Shown here: piece by piece, positions 51,664-62,104 of the stretch
How the letters are laid out: each line of letters starts with the position of its first letter
Position numbering within the stretch: the first letter of the stretch is position 1
Assembly: GCF_029263665.1 (NCBI RefSeq)
Contig: NZ_JAJUFQ010000006.1
Location: 1-64,000, forward strand
DNA from: Halomonas sp.
GTDB taxonomy: Bacteria; Pseudomonadota; Gammaproteobacteria; Pseudomonadales; Halomonadaceae
Direction of reading: 5' to 3'
DNA length: 64,000 nt
The notes under the pieces: generated by a model
Seen by the model: the letters and a program-made list of their open reading frames with translations, nothing else
Database searches by the model: none
Told to the model about the DNA's origin: nothing
Made by a program: the position numbers and the translations under genes

Positions 51664-52680
51664 CTATTTGAATGAGTAGTCAAGTTGAGGGAAGCGCAAT
51701 ATCCTGCTCCATCCCTTTGGAGAAAAAAGAAGCGATATCAAGGTGGACTGCCTTTCCATGAAGGCGAAAAGGCAACTGATGGCCAGCACGACTGCCAGGT
51801 AGAAAGGTAACAAAATATTGGGATTCCCGTGGTAGATCACCACCAGAAAGATGGGGGAGAAGACGGTGATAGGCCAGTGTACCAGGTAAATAACCAATGA
51901 GTGCCTTCCGATCCATTCCACTGGCCGTGAACATCTATCCCATCCATTCCACATACAAAGTTTGAGAAAGGCGGGCATGGTCGCCAGGGATGCCAGAAGA
52001 AACCATGGTGCATAGGCTTTCTGGGTGCTGAAATCAGACGTATGCCGCCAAAAGAAAATGACTCCCAGGCACATGGGGACGAGCGCTAGCCCCCAATGAA
52101 TCCGCTGCATAAAGCGGAGAAATGCTGTCAGGTGTAGCCCAATCCAACAACCTGTCATGAAGAAGACCAGGTAATAGCCCAGGCGCGCGATCTCGCGAGT
52201 GCCTGTATAGCCCAGTGCATAGAGGCCTAGCGCCGCCAAGACACCCAGTACTGGCCAGCGCTTGAGCGTCAACAGTGCAAAGAGGTAGTAAAGCAGCAAG
52301 TTGTAGAGAAACCAGAGATGGTCAATGGGATGCAGCCACAGTCCTTCGACCAGGCGTCTCCCTGGTATCCCCAAGTAAGTTTCACGCACTGCATACAGTG
52401 CGAACATGATGAGGGTCCATACCACATAGGGATATAGGATGTAGTGCATTTTCCCCTTGATGTAGCGCCAGACTCCCTTTTTGATCGAACGTTCCACCAG
52501 TAGCCCGGACAACAGCATCAATACAGGCATTCTGAAGGGAGAAAGTGTTTCTCTGATGGTGTCGAACAAGGACCAGGAATCTGGATATGTTGAGGTGATG
52601 GAATAGGCAACATGCAGATAGACAACGAGCAGAATGGCTGAGCCACGAAACCTGTCCATCCAGCGATAACGTTCTGCCAT
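51664..52680 (-). CDS. Acyltransferase family 3 membrane protein
   Basis: This integral membrane O-acyltransferase (Acyl_transf_3) has about 338 residues and ten hydrophobic segments. The N-terminus RYRWMDRFRGSAILLVVYLHV carries the family arginine and histidine, followed by PFRMPVLMLLSGLLVERS and HPIDHLWFLYNLLLYYL. Such enzymes acetylate or succinylate surface polysaccharides or glucans. I chose the ATG at 52680. The frame is open to 52836, but that part is hydrophilic and without family character. The 3' neighbour on the other strand is unrelated. Confidence 0.85.
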   Translation of the reverse strand: MAERYRWMDRFRGSAILLVVYLHVAYSITSTYPDSWSLFDTIRETLSPFRMPVLMLLSGLLVERSIKKGVWRYIKGKMHYILYPYVVWTLIMFALYAVRETYLGIPGRRLVEGLWLHPIDHLWFLYNLLLYYLFALLTLKRWPVLGVLAALGLYALGYTGTREIARLGYYLVFFMTGCWIGLHLTAFLRFMQRIHWGLALVPMCLGVIFFWRHTSDFSTQKAYAPWFLLASLATMPAFLKLCMWNGWDRCSRPVEWIGRHSLVIYLVHWPITVFSPIFLVVIYHGNPNILLPFYLAVVLAISCLFAFMERQSTLISLLFSPKGWSRILRFPQLDYSFK

Positions 52681-53188
52681 GTTATTGGTTTTATGGTGCA
52701 TATATGCTTCGTTGATCTGCTGAAATGTCTTTGGCCGCACCCAGGATGTTTTTCTCTTCATCCGATTGGCATGTTCTTTAATACGCGAAGAGCCGCTACT
52801 CAATATCTCTATCCAGTAAGGCAAGAACCCTATCATGATGAATGTATAGTATGTAGCTGGTTTTGGTTATGAATAATAACTGAAGTTATCCAAGATAATT
52901 TCTATTAATCTATTAGGTGCCCCATTCTGTAAAAATAATGTTGTTGTATTGAATATTGCTGTATTGGAGTGAGTTCCTTGGCGACAACACAGATAGCGAT
53001 AACCTGTTTGCTGGTGGAACTGCATAGAGGACCATCGATGGGGCCTGTACACGATCGGGATGATCCATCGGTAGTTGGCCTCTGTCGCTAAGTGAAGCGA
53101 TGGCAGGGATTTGAAAGCAAGTATCGGGAAGAGGAGGGCCGCGACTGCTCCTATGCTCATGTTACATCCGAGAAGCAGGACGTAACCG
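52681..53188. other. AT-rich gap between acyltransferase and ada genes
   Basis: About 500 bp with no supported gene. It includes the possible longer leader of the acyltransferase gene and then AT-rich sequence. A short minus-strand frame at 52867-53214 runs over the ada start and has no recognisable features. Confidence 0.5.
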
Positions 53189-54259
53189 ATGACACAGGTA
53201 ACAGAAGACATCACTGAAACTGAGCGCGATCCGCGCTGGCAATACGTGCTCGCCCGAGATCCGGCAAGCGATGGTGACTTTGTCTATGGCGTAAAGACCT
53301 CTGGCGTTTATTGCCGTCCTTCCTGCCCTTCACGCCAGGCAAAGCCACAGAACGTGACGTTTTATCGTTCGCCGGAGGAAGCTGAAGCGGCAGGGCTTCG
53401 GGCTTGCCTGCGTTGCCACCCTAAGGGCCAGTCTTCGACCGAGGCGAATGCCGCCATTGTCGCTGAGGCCTGCCGTATCATCGAACAGGCCGACGAGGTA
53501 CTCCACCTGGAGGACCTGGCTGCAAGAGTCGGCATGAGCCCGCATTATTTCCACCGTCAGTTCAAGGCGATTACCGGGGTGACGCCTCGAGCCTATGCGG
53601 CGGCGCATAGGGCTGGGCGTGTTCGCGCCGAGTTGCCCGGTTCCTCTAGCGTGACAGATGCCATCAATGCTGCAGGCTTCAATGCGAGCAGCCGATTTTA
53701 CGAGCAGTCTTCCGACATGCTGGGCATGCCACCGTCGGCCTACAAGAATGGTGGCAAAGACGCGGATATTCGCTTTGCGGTTGGGCAATGCACCCTGGGT
53801 GCCATTCTGGTTGCACAGAGCAACAGGGGTATCTGTGCGATCAGCCTTGGCGATGATCCTGATGCTCTGGTACGTGAATTGCAGGACCGCTTTCCCCAGG
53901 CGCATCTGATTGGTGACGATCCAGGCTTCGCCAGCCTGATCGCGAAAGTCGTCGGTTTTGTCGAAGCGCCTGGCGTCGGGCTCGATTTACCGCTCGATAT
54001 TCAGGGCACGGCCTTCCAGATTCGTGTTTGGCAGGCCCTGCGCGAGATACCTGCCGGCCAGACGGCCAGCTACAGCGATATCGCCAGCCGCATTGGTGTT
54101 CCACGTGCAGTTCGTGCGGTGGCGGCGGCTTGTGCTGCCAACAGGATTGCCGTGGCCATCCCCTGCCATCGGGTTGTGCGCGCCGATGGCCGTCTGTCGG
54201 GATATCGCTGGGGCGTGCCACGCAAATGCGCTTTGCTGGAGAAGGAGGCGCAGGAATGA
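53189..54259 (+). CDS. ada: Ada: methylphosphotriester sensor and O6-methylguanine-DNA methyltransferase
   Basis: Ada repairs alkylated DNA and, once methylated, activates the adaptive response. The 356-residue protein has all three parts: the zinc-bound N-Ada domain with cysteines in GVYCRPSCPSR and ACLRCHP (residues ~40-75), an AraC helix-turn-helix (LAARVGMSPHYFHRQFKAITG, ~110-130), and the C-terminal methyltransferase with the acceptor cysteine in AIPCHRVVR near 325. The next gene overlaps its stop by 4 bp (ATGA) and so is surely co-expressed. Confidence 0.95.
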   Translation: MTQVTEDITETERDPRWQYVLARDPASDGDFVYGVKTSGVYCRPSCPSRQAKPQNVTFYRSPEEAEAAGLRACLRCHPKGQSSTEANAAIVAEACRIIEQADEVLHLEDLAARVGMSPHYFHRQFKAITGVTPRAYAAAHRAGRVRAELPGSSSVTDAINAAGFNASSRFYEQSSDMLGMPPSAYKNGGKDADIRFAVGQCTLGAILVAQSNRGICAISLGDDPDALVRELQDRFPQAHLIGDDPGFASLIAKVVGFVEAPGVGLDLPLDIQGTAFQIRVWQALREIPAGQTASYSDIASRIGVPRAVRAVAAACAANRIAVAIPCHRVVRADGRLSGYRWGVPRKCALLEKEAQE

Positions 54260-54981
54260 ATATGGCCGTCATCACCGGCTTGCAGGATCGCCTGACGCGC
54301 TATGACTGGTCAGCTGTCGGGGCGGCACTGGATGAGCATGGCCATGCCATCCTGCCCCATGTTCTGACGGTTGCCGAGTGTCGCGATCTTGCTGCGCTTT
54401 ATGTGCGAGAGGATGCTTTCCGTACCCATATCCATATGGACCGACACGGTTTCGGCAAAGGCGAATACCGCTATTTCAGCTACCCTCTACCGGATCTAAT
54501 TGCAGAGCTGCGAGCAGGCCTATATGCGCCTCTCGCGGCGGTCGCGAATCACTGGAATGAGCGCATGAAGCTGGATATCCACTATCCCGCCACACTGGAT
54601 GCCTTCCTGTGCCAATGCCACGCAGCAGGGCAAGAACGCCCGACGCCTCTACTGTTGCAATATGGCGCGGGTGACTTCAACTGCCTGCATCAGGATCTGT
54701 ACGGTGAGCTGGCCTTTCCATTGCAAGTGGCTTTTCTGCTCTCCGAGCCAGAGCAGGATTTTACCGGGGGTGAGTTCGTGCTGACGGAGCAGCGTCCCCG
54801 GATGCAAAGCCGTGTAGAGGTAATACCCCTGCGCCAAGGCGACGCTGTCGTCTTTGCTGTCCATCAGCGCCCGGTTCGCGGTTCTCGCGGCGACTACCGC
54901 GTCAACATGCGTCATGGCGTCAGTATCGTCCGAAGTGGCCAGCGCCATACGCTGGGGATCATCTTTCACGACGCCAGATAG
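54256..54981 (+). CDS. 2-oxoglutarate/Fe(II)-dependent oxygenase, translationally coupled to ada
   Basis: This 241-residue protein looks like a prokaryotic 2OG-Fe(II) oxygenase. The H-x-D iron pair is in NCLHQDLYG near residue 150, then GGEFVLTEQRPR and, distally, NMRHGVS with the third ligand and an arginine-rich RGSRGDYR stretch able to hold 2-oxoglutarate. The ATG overlaps the ada stop. Longer in-frame extensions upstream lie inside ada and are not credible. By context it may undo alkylation damage like AlkB, but it does not look like AlkB itself. Its substrate is unknown. Confidence 0.82.
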   Translation: MNMAVITGLQDRLTRYDWSAVGAALDEHGHAILPHVLTVAECRDLAALYVREDAFRTHIHMDRHGFGKGEYRYFSYPLPDLIAELRAGLYAPLAAVANHWNERMKLDIHYPATLDAFLCQCHAAGQERPTPLLLQYGAGDFNCLHQDLYGELAFPLQVAFLLSEPEQDFTGGEFVLTEQRPRMQSRVEVIPLRQGDAVVFAVHQRPVRGSRGDYRVNMRHGVSIVRSGQRHTLGIIFHDAR

Positions 54982-55049
54982 GTGCCGTGCCAAGGTGATA
55001 GCCATCGTAGAGAAGGGGCTCCCCGGGTTCCGCTGTCATTGATCCGCCA

Positions 55050-56465
55050 CTAGACCAGTGTTGCCAATTTTCTGGCTAACTGTCTTGCCTGCTCGCGGCT
55101 GGCGACATTGGTGAAGCCCAGCAGCAATCCTGGATGACATTGAGTGTCGATGCACCAACGGGAGAGAGGTTGCACGGCCAGGCCACCTGCCTGTACTCGG
55201 GCTGCAATGGCGGCGTCATCTGTGGCGAAGGGCAACTCGGCTAGAAGGTGCATGCCACCCGCTTTCAACTTGATCTCCAGGCGCTCGCCCAAGCACTCGC
55301 GCAAGGCTTCAGCAGTAACCGCTCGACGCTGGGCGTAGAGACTGCGCATTTTCTTCAAATGGCGAGAGAAGTGCCCTTCATGCATCAAATCACTGACGAT
55401 GGCTTGAGATAGCCAAGGGCAGCCACCGAAGGTGGTGTGACATGCCAGTTGAAAGGTTTCCACCAGTGACTCGGGAACCACCAGGTAGCCAAGCCTGAGC
55501 CCCGGGAACAGCACCTTGCTGAAGGAACCGATGTAGAGCACGCGCTCTTGCTGGTCGAGGCTCTTCAATGCCGGCAGTGGATGGCCTTCGTAGCGATACT
55601 CGCTGTCATAATCATCTTCGATGATCCAGCTCTCGGCCTTGGCTGCCCAGTTCAACAGTTTCAGGCGTCGGGGCAAGGAGAGTGCGTTGCCGAGCGGGCT
55701 CTGGTGAGAGGGCGTGACGACCGCAAACCTGGCTTGAGGCGCGCAGTGCTGTCCATGGTCCACGTCAAGGCCATGCTCATCTACCGACACGGGAATCAGC
55801 CTTGCTCCCGCGTGCTCCAACTGGCGGCGTGCAAGATGGTAGCCAGGGTCCTCGAACCAGACCTGGTCATCATGCTTCATCAGGCAGTGACAGATCATGC
55901 TGAGCGCTCCCTGGCATCCTGCCGTGATGAACAGCTGTTCTGGAGCGCAGTGAATACCCCGCGAGATACCCAGGTAGGCAGACAGGTGTTCACGTAGCGG
56001 GCGGTAGCCAAGTGGATCGGGATAGTTCAGGTCGTCCGCCTGAAGCTCTCGCAGCCTTCGGGTCGTCAGGCGCCGCCATAATGCGTGGGGGAAGGCATCC
56101 AGTGCAGGGAGGCCAAGCTGGAAGGGCAGGATGGTAGAGCCTGGCCTGTTCTCCTGAGGCGCCTGGGCACTTGGTGCAGTCGTGTTTCGGGAGTGGTGGA
56201 TGAGGATATTGGCAGCGTCCAGGCGTGGTGAAACCACGGTACCTGCTGGGCCGCGAGGCTCCAGATAGCCTTCGCTGATCAGCAATTGATAGGCGGTCTC
56301 CACCGTGCCTCTTGCCAGGTTGAGCTCACTTGCCAGATTGCGAATGGCTGGCACGCGATCTCCTGGTTTCAAGCGTCCCGTGCGGATCGCTTCCTGGAAA
56401 CGCTGGTACAACTGTAAATAAAGAGGAGTATCCAACGTTCGGTCAGGTGGCGAGACATCCGTCAT
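55050..56465 (-). CDS. MocR-type regulator (GntR helix-turn-helix fused to aminotransferase)
   Basis: This PLP-dependent transcription factor has 471 residues. The N-terminal GntR helix-turn-helix (PLYLQLYQRFQEAIRTGRLKPGDRVPAIRN, LNLARGTVETAYQLL) is joined to a fold-type I aminotransferase domain from about residue 115, with the PLP lysine in YIGSFSKVLFPGLRLGYL. MocR members control vitamin B6, taurine or GABA genes. It is divergent from the GNAT gene and may regulate it. The ATG at 56465 fits the family. The open frame further upstream encodes a repeated basic hexamer. Confidence 0.9.
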   Translation of the reverse strand: MTDVSPPDRTLDTPLYLQLYQRFQEAIRTGRLKPGDRVPAIRNLASELNLARGTVETAYQLLISEGYLEPRGPAGTVVSPRLDAANILIHHSRNTTAPSAQAPQENRPGSTILPFQLGLPALDAFPHALWRRLTTRRLRELQADDLNYPDPLGYRPLREHLSAYLGISRGIHCAPEQLFITAGCQGALSMICHCLMKHDDQVWFEDPGYHLARRQLEHAGARLIPVSVDEHGLDVDHGQHCAPQARFAVVTPSHQSPLGNALSLPRRLKLLNWAAKAESWIIEDDYDSEYRYEGHPLPALKSLDQQERVLYIGSFSKVLFPGLRLGYLVVPESLVETFQLACHTTFGGCPWLSQAIVSDLMHEGHFSRHLKKMRSLYAQRRAVTAEALRECLGERLEIKLKAGGMHLLAELPFATDDAAIAARVQAGGLAVQPLSRWCIDTQCHPGLLLGFTNVASREQARQLARKLATLV

Positions 56466-56466
56466 T

Positions 56467-56520
56467 TTTCTTGGCTCATTCAACTTTCTTGTCCTATTCA
56501 GCTTTCTTGTCCCATTTGAT
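56467..56520. repeat. 3 x 18-bp tandem repeat in the mocR leader
   Basis: Three 18-bp units start at 56467, 56485 and 56503, each beginning tttcttg. They directly precede the chosen mocR start codon. Confidence 0.75.
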
Positions 56521-56592
56521 TGGGCGGTTTTTGTACCTATTGCATAGGCCATCTTCTGCATAGAGTAGTCATTAATTCATGAGGAGACTTCT

Positions 56593-57084
56593 ATGCACTC
56601 ACCCATTCCACCTTCCGATACACTGCAGGCACCCATCTTGCAGCATGCCGACAGCCCTCAGGCGTTGCGTGCCTGCTTTGCTCTCATGTGTGAGCTGCGC
56701 CCCCATCTGACGCATGCCGAAGATTTTGTCGACCAAGTGACACGCCAGGCCGAGCAGAACTACCGGCTGCTGGCAGCCTGGGAAGGTGAAGACGCCGTGG
56801 GACTGGCGGGATACCGGCTACAGGAAAACCTGATGTATGGTCGTTTTCTCTATGTTGATGATCTGGTGACGCGAGCGGACAGACGAAGTCATGGCATTGG
56901 CGCTGCCTTGCTGGGAGAGATCCAGAAGATGGCTCACTTGCAGCGGTGCCAGCGAGTGGTGCTGGACACCGGATTGGGCAATGCATTGGCACAGCGCTTC
57001 TACTACCGACAGGGGCTGCTTGCTACTGGCATGCACTTCAGCCTGTCTCTTGCCACAGAGATGTCAGAAGAAGCGGGACGATAA
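56593..57084 (+). CDS. GNAT-family N-acetyltransferase
   Basis: This 163-residue protein has the GNAT fold. The acetyl-CoA-binding motif A is RRSHGIGAALLGEIQKMA near residue 98, preceded by the beta-strand FLYVDDLVTRAD and followed by VVLDTGLGNALAQRFYYRQGL. The substrate is unknown. The gene is divergent from the MocR regulator with about 130 bp between the starts, so it is a candidate target of that regulator. The azoreductase gene follows 27 bp after its stop on the same strand. Confidence 0.87.
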   Translation: MHSPIPPSDTLQAPILQHADSPQALRACFALMCELRPHLTHAEDFVDQVTRQAEQNYRLLAAWEGEDAVGLAGYRLQENLMYGRFLYVDDLVTRADRRSHGIGAALLGEIQKMAHLQRCQRVVLDTGLGNALAQRFYYRQGLLATGMHFSLSLATEMSEEAGR

Positions 57085-57111
57085 CTGGACGGCCATGAGA
57101 GGTGTACCTTC

Positions 57112-57735
57112 GTGAACAGCATTTTGTTATTGGCATGCAGTCCTCATGGGACAGCATCACAGGGCAGCCGGTTGGCGATGGAATATGCCACTCGCCTGGA
57201 TCCGCAAGCCCAACTAGTGATACGAGATCTGGCCAACGAGCCATTGCCGTCCATCGATGCCGACTATGCCGATGCCATTGTCACATCGGCTCCAGATAGC
57301 AGCCCGCACTTCAATATTTCCGAAAACCTGATAGCCGAACTCGAGCACTGCGATTACTTGCTCATCGCCACACCGATGCACAACTTCACTGTGCCAGCGG
57401 CCCTGAAGCTGTGGATCGATCATGTGGTACGCATTCATCGTAGTTTTCGCGCCACAGCACAGGGCAAGCAGGGCCTGCTATGGGATCGCCCGACGTTCGT
57501 CTTTGTCAGTGCCGGTGGAATCTTCCAGGGGGAAATGTCGATGCAGCCTGACTTTCTTACACCCTATTTGCGCCACGTTCTATCGACCATCGGTATTCAT
57601 TCAGTCGAGTTTATTGCCATGCAAGGCCTGGCCCATGGCGATGACGCTCGTCATGCAGCTTCGAGTCAGGCGCGGCAGCAGATGAATCAATACGCAACAC
57701 CCTTGATGTCCGTTACAGGAGAATCTCATGAGTAA
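57112..57735 (+). CDS. azoR: FMN-dependent NADH-azoreductase / flavodoxin-like quinone reductase
   Basis: AzoR-type enzymes reduce quinones and azo compounds with NADH via FMN. The 207-residue product has the flavodoxin-like fold: LLACSPHGTASQGSRLA at the start for FMN phosphate binding, then TPMHNFTVPAALKLWIDHVVR near residue 85 and FVSAGGIF near 130, all as in AzoR. It starts with GTG at 57112. The last 8 bases overlap the AhpD-like gene, so the two form a small redox operon, perhaps with the GNAT gene. Confidence 0.88.
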   Translation: MNSILLLACSPHGTASQGSRLAMEYATRLDPQAQLVIRDLANEPLPSIDADYADAIVTSAPDSSPHFNISENLIAELEHCDYLLIATPMHNFTVPAALKLWIDHVVRIHRSFRATAQGKQGLLWDRPTFVFVSAGGIFQGEMSMQPDFLTPYLRHVLSTIGIHSVEFIAMQGLAHGDDARHAASSQARQQMNQYATPLMSVTGESHE

Positions 57736-58159
57736 GACTCGTCTTCCCTATGGAGAACTGTCGCCGGTAGCCTATGAAAACCTGCTGAGCGCATATCGCA
57801 GCCTGGATCAGAGCAGCCTTGGTCGCAGGTTGGTTGAACTGATCTACCTTCGCGTTTCCCAGATCAATGGCTGCGCGTTCTGCCTGCAGAAGCACGCGGC
57901 TACACTGCGCGAATTAGGTGAAGAGACTCACAAGCTGGACAGCTTGGCCGGCTGGCAGGTAAGTGAACTCTACAGCGCCCGCGAACGTGCGGCACTCGCT
58001 TGGGCCGAAGGCGTGACGCGAATATCTGAAACCCAGGCTCCTGACGACACCTTCGATGCACTCAAGCCGCTGTTCAGCGATACTGAGATTGCGGATCTGA
58101 CCTTCGCCGTGGCCTTGATGAATGCACTGAATAGAGTGGCCATTTCCATGCGTCTATGA
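57728..58159 (+). CDS. AhpD-like alkylhydroperoxidase (carboxymuconolactone decarboxylase fold)
   Basis: This 143-residue protein has the AhpD/CMD fold with the redox motif CAFCLQKH (C-x-x-C-x-x-x-H) near residue 50, which PcaC-type decarboxylases lack. It therefore belongs to the peroxidase branch. Typical flanks are LVELIYLRVSQINGCAFC and LYSARERAALAWAEGVTR. It overlaps the azoreductase gene by 8 bp and likely shares a role in detoxifying peroxides or quinones. The natural substrate is unknown. Confidence 0.88.
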   Translation: MSKTRLPYGELSPVAYENLLSAYRSLDQSSLGRRLVELIYLRVSQINGCAFCLQKHAATLRELGEETHKLDSLAGWQVSELYSARERAALAWAEGVTRISETQAPDDTFDALKPLFSDTEIADLTFAVALMNALNRVAISMRL

Positions 58160-58226
58160 GGCAAGGTTCTACTTGGCAATGGATGGAGAAGGTCGGTGAT
58201 GGGGAGGGCGGGTCTTGCATGTTTTC

Positions 58227-58302
58227 TGGTGCCGGCAAGAGGAGTCGAACCTCCGACCTTCGCATTACGAATGCGCTGCTCTACCAACTGAGCTATGCCG
58301 GC
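58227..58302 (-). tRNA. tRNA-Thr (anticodon CGU)
   Basis: A 76-nt cloverleaf on the minus strand: acceptor arms GCCGGCA and TGCCGGC, D-arm GCTC/GAGC with AGTTGGTA loop, anticodon loop TTCGTAA with CGT in the middle, T-arm GGAGG-TTCGACT-CCTCT, discriminator A and an encoded CCA. The body closely resembles enterobacterial tRNA-Thr(CGU). Confidence 0.97.
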
Positions 58303-58446
58303 AATGCTATCTGCATTGAGTGCCTGTTTCGCATCATAGTGATTCGCCCCAGCCTTCGCCAAGCCTGATACATCAGTCTTGAGCCTGGAATAGATACAGG
58401 TGCTCGATACGGCGTAAGTTCAAGGCCGTGATCGGTGTCTGCAGGG

Positions 58447-58977
58447 TCAGACGCTGATATCAAAGGCTGGGTGAAAGCTGACGATTCCTCGGGGCCAGGC
58501 GCCGCGCAGGCGAATGGCCTGGAAATATTCCGGGGGTACGCCGGGAAGCACCAACTCATCGCGCGGCCGAAAACCGAAGCGAGAATAGAAGGCGGGGTCA
58601 CCCAGCAATACGCAGCCGCTGGCTTCCGCCTTTTCCAGATGCTGCAGTGCCGCTTGCATGAGTTGAGAACCGATGCCTTGTCCCTGGCATTCAGGAGACA
58701 CGGAAATCGGCCCCAGCCCATACCAGCCAGTGGCAGCCGCTGATCCGGGAGGTGCTGAGGACAGCATGATCGGGGAAAGAGCAACGTGTCCCACTATCTC
58801 GTCCTCGTCATCCCTGGTGGCGACCAGGGAAACGGAAAGCACGTCTGCCTGGCGTAGCGCATCAACGATCAAATGTTCAGTATGACTGGCATGCGGAGCA
58901 TGCTGAAAGGCACGCTGGGTGAGGTCTGAAATGGCCTGGCGGTCATCGGCAGATTCTGGGCGAATATGGAGGTTCAC
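58447..58977 (-). CDS. GNAT-family N-acetyltransferase (YhbS-like)
   Basis: This 176-residue GNAT protein has motif A in VSPECQGQGIGSQLMQAALQHL near residue 92 and the following GCVLLGDPAFYSRFGF, a pattern of the YhbS group. ISDLTQRAFQHAPHASHTEHLIVDALR at the start fits too. The acceptor substrate is unknown. The thioesterase gene is upstream on the same strand with 39 bp between them, so they may be co-transcribed. Confidence 0.88.
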   Translation of the reverse strand: MNLHIRPESADDRQAISDLTQRAFQHAPHASHTEHLIVDALRQADVLSVSLVATRDDEDEIVGHVALSPIMLSSAPPGSAAATGWYGLGPISVSPECQGQGIGSQLMQAALQHLEKAEASGCVLLGDPAFYSRFGFRPRDELVLPGVPPEYFQAIRLRGAWPRGIVSFHPAFDISV

Positions 58978-59016
58978 ACATGTTCTCCTGATGGCTTGGT
59001 ATCGGCACGCTTGATA

Positions 59017-60409
<1,393 letters not shown>

Positions 60410-60487
60410 CTAAAGAGGCTAAGGCGGTGTGCGTTGTTCAGCAAGTACACTCCAGGTCTAAGCAGGCGGCTCGGTCCGTCCTGACAT

Positions 60488-61945
60488 TCAACCCTTGGAC
60501 TTCGGCGGTACGATCTGAAACAGTGCATTGTCGTTGTCATCGGGCAGCCGCGCATTGAGCTGGTGGAACTGCTGCTGGTTGTGGTCCACGTAATCGAGTA
60601 TTTCCAGATAACGCTGGATATTGCGCACATAGATGACCGGTTCGCTGCCTCGAGCATAACCATGGCGCGTTCTTTCGTACCACTTGCTTTCCTGCAGCAG
60701 TGGCAAGGCATCGCGCACATCTTCCCAGCGGTCGGGATCCCGGCCTAGCATGGAGACGATCTTGCGTGCGTCGTAGAGGTGCCCCAGGCCCACATTATAG
60801 GCGGCCAGTGTCATGTACAGGCGGTCGTTACCGGTGATTTCCTCCGGCAAGCGTTGCTCGATGCTACGCAGGTAGCGAGCGCCACCCTCGATACTTTCCG
60901 CCGGGTCGAGGCGGTTGGAGATATTCATCTCTTCGGCGGTGACATTGGTCAGCATCATCATGCCGCGGACGCCGGTCGGAGATGTGGCATCGGGTTTCCA
61001 GTGAGATTCCTGATACGCCACTGCAGCCAGGAGCTTCCAGTCGAAATTCTCCCGTCTTGCCGCTTCACGGAACAGTTCCTCGTAGCGTGGCAAGCGGCCA
61101 TGGACATGCTGGATGAAAGTCCTGGCACCAACGTATTCCAGATAATCGTCATGACCAAAGTAGCGGTCGATCAACATGTCCAGCTTGCCGCTGGCGCGAA
61201 GTGTGACGAGAAACTCATTGGCTGCATCGATCAGCCCCATACCCTGGTTGTCGGGCAGGGCCCAGGCCATGGCCACTTTTTCGCCAACCTTGAAGCCGTC
61301 TTCGACTTCAGGGAAGAACAGGCGGTTGAGACGAAACTGATGTTCGAATACCACGGCGGCATCGAGGCTGCCGTCTTCCACGCGCTTCAGCAGAGAAGCA
61401 ATCTCGAGATCGGTGGCTTCTTTCCAACTGAGTTCAGGAATACTGTCCTGCAGCTCATGCATGACTCGGCTGATGCCGGTGCCCTTGAGGGTACCAATCT
61501 GTAGACCGACCAGATCGGCGGGAGTGCGAGGGGGAGGCAGGCCACGCCGGTAGACCACCATGGGCTGCATCAGCATCACCGGCTGGCTATAGATGATGCC
61601 TGGAGTCGCGGGTTCCAGTGGCAGGGCGGCTGCCCCCAGGTCACCTTGTTCGCGCACGGACGCCAATACACTGGAGACATTATGGTCATCTTCCAGGGTC
61701 AGGCTGACGCCAAGATAGTCAGCAAAACGGCGTACCAGTTCATACTCGAAACCTGTTGGCCCCAGGCGTCCTTCGTAGTAGGTCAAGGGCGTATTGCGAG
61801 TATGAACGGTCAGAAAATCACGGGACTTCACGCCCTCCAAAGCCGTACCGGGGGGAGGCGTGGGGTCGACTGGCCACAAGGCCAGGCCGAGGCCCGCCAA
61901 CAGTAATACGCCCCGGCGGCGAGGGCGGTGAAAGCCATCGGTCAT
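60488..61945 (-). CDS. mltF: Membrane-bound lytic murein transglycosylase F
   Basis: MltF is an outer-membrane or periplasmic peptidoglycan lytic transglycosylase. The 485-residue protein has a hydrophobic N-terminal signal ([13 protein letters not shown]), a periplasmic binding-protein-like domain (residues ~40-270, [15 protein letters not shown]) that modulates activity, and a C-terminal SLT goose-lysozyme domain with the catalytic glutamate in AYQESHWKP near 315, followed by [12 protein letters not shown]. No clear lipobox is seen at the signal, though MltF of E. coli is membrane-attached. It is divergent from purL. Confidence 0.94.
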   Translation of the reverse strand: MTDGFHRPRRRGVLLLAGLGLALWPVDPTPPPGTALEGVKSRDFLTVHTRNTPLTYYEGRLGPTGFEYELVRRFADYLGVSLTLEDDHNVSSVLASVREQGDLGAAALPLEPATPGIIYSQPVMLMQPMVVYRRGLPPPRTPADLVGLQIGTLKGTGISRVMHELQDSIPELSWKEATDLEIASLLKRVEDGSLDAAVVFEHQFRLNRLFFPEVEDGFKVGEKVAMAWALPDNQGMGLIDAANEFLVTLRASGKLDMLIDRYFGHDDYLEYVGARTFIQHVHGRLPRYEELFREAARRENFDWKLLAAVAYQESHWKPDATSPTGVRGMMMLTNVTAEEMNISNRLDPAESIEGGARYLRSIEQRLPEEITGNDRLYMTLAAYNVGLGHLYDARKIVSMLGRDPDRWEDVRDALPLLQESKWYERTRHGYARGSEPVIYVRNIQRYLEILDYVDHNQQQFHQLNARLPDDNDNALFQIVPPKSKG

Positions 61946-62104
61946 ATTGGCGTGTTCATGGTTGTTGAGCCGTCACCTTACCCACAGTGCGACGAACTGT
62001 CACTTGGATGATTTATCGATCTGCCGCTTTCCAGTATCATACGGCCCTCTATAAGGCCCGCTGTGGCACATCATCTTCTCGTCGATTTTCAGAGGCTCCA
62101 GGAT

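Noticed and set aside
52867..53214. 115-codon minus-strand frame between the acyltransferase and ada genes
   Set aside because: It covers the ada start, is AT-rich with no motif, and has no ribosome site.
54028..54255. N-terminal extension of the 2OG oxygenase frame into ada
   Set aside because: That part overlaps the conserved methyltransferase domain of ada in another frame. The ATG at 54256 with AGGAGG-like sequence upstream is the natural coupled start.
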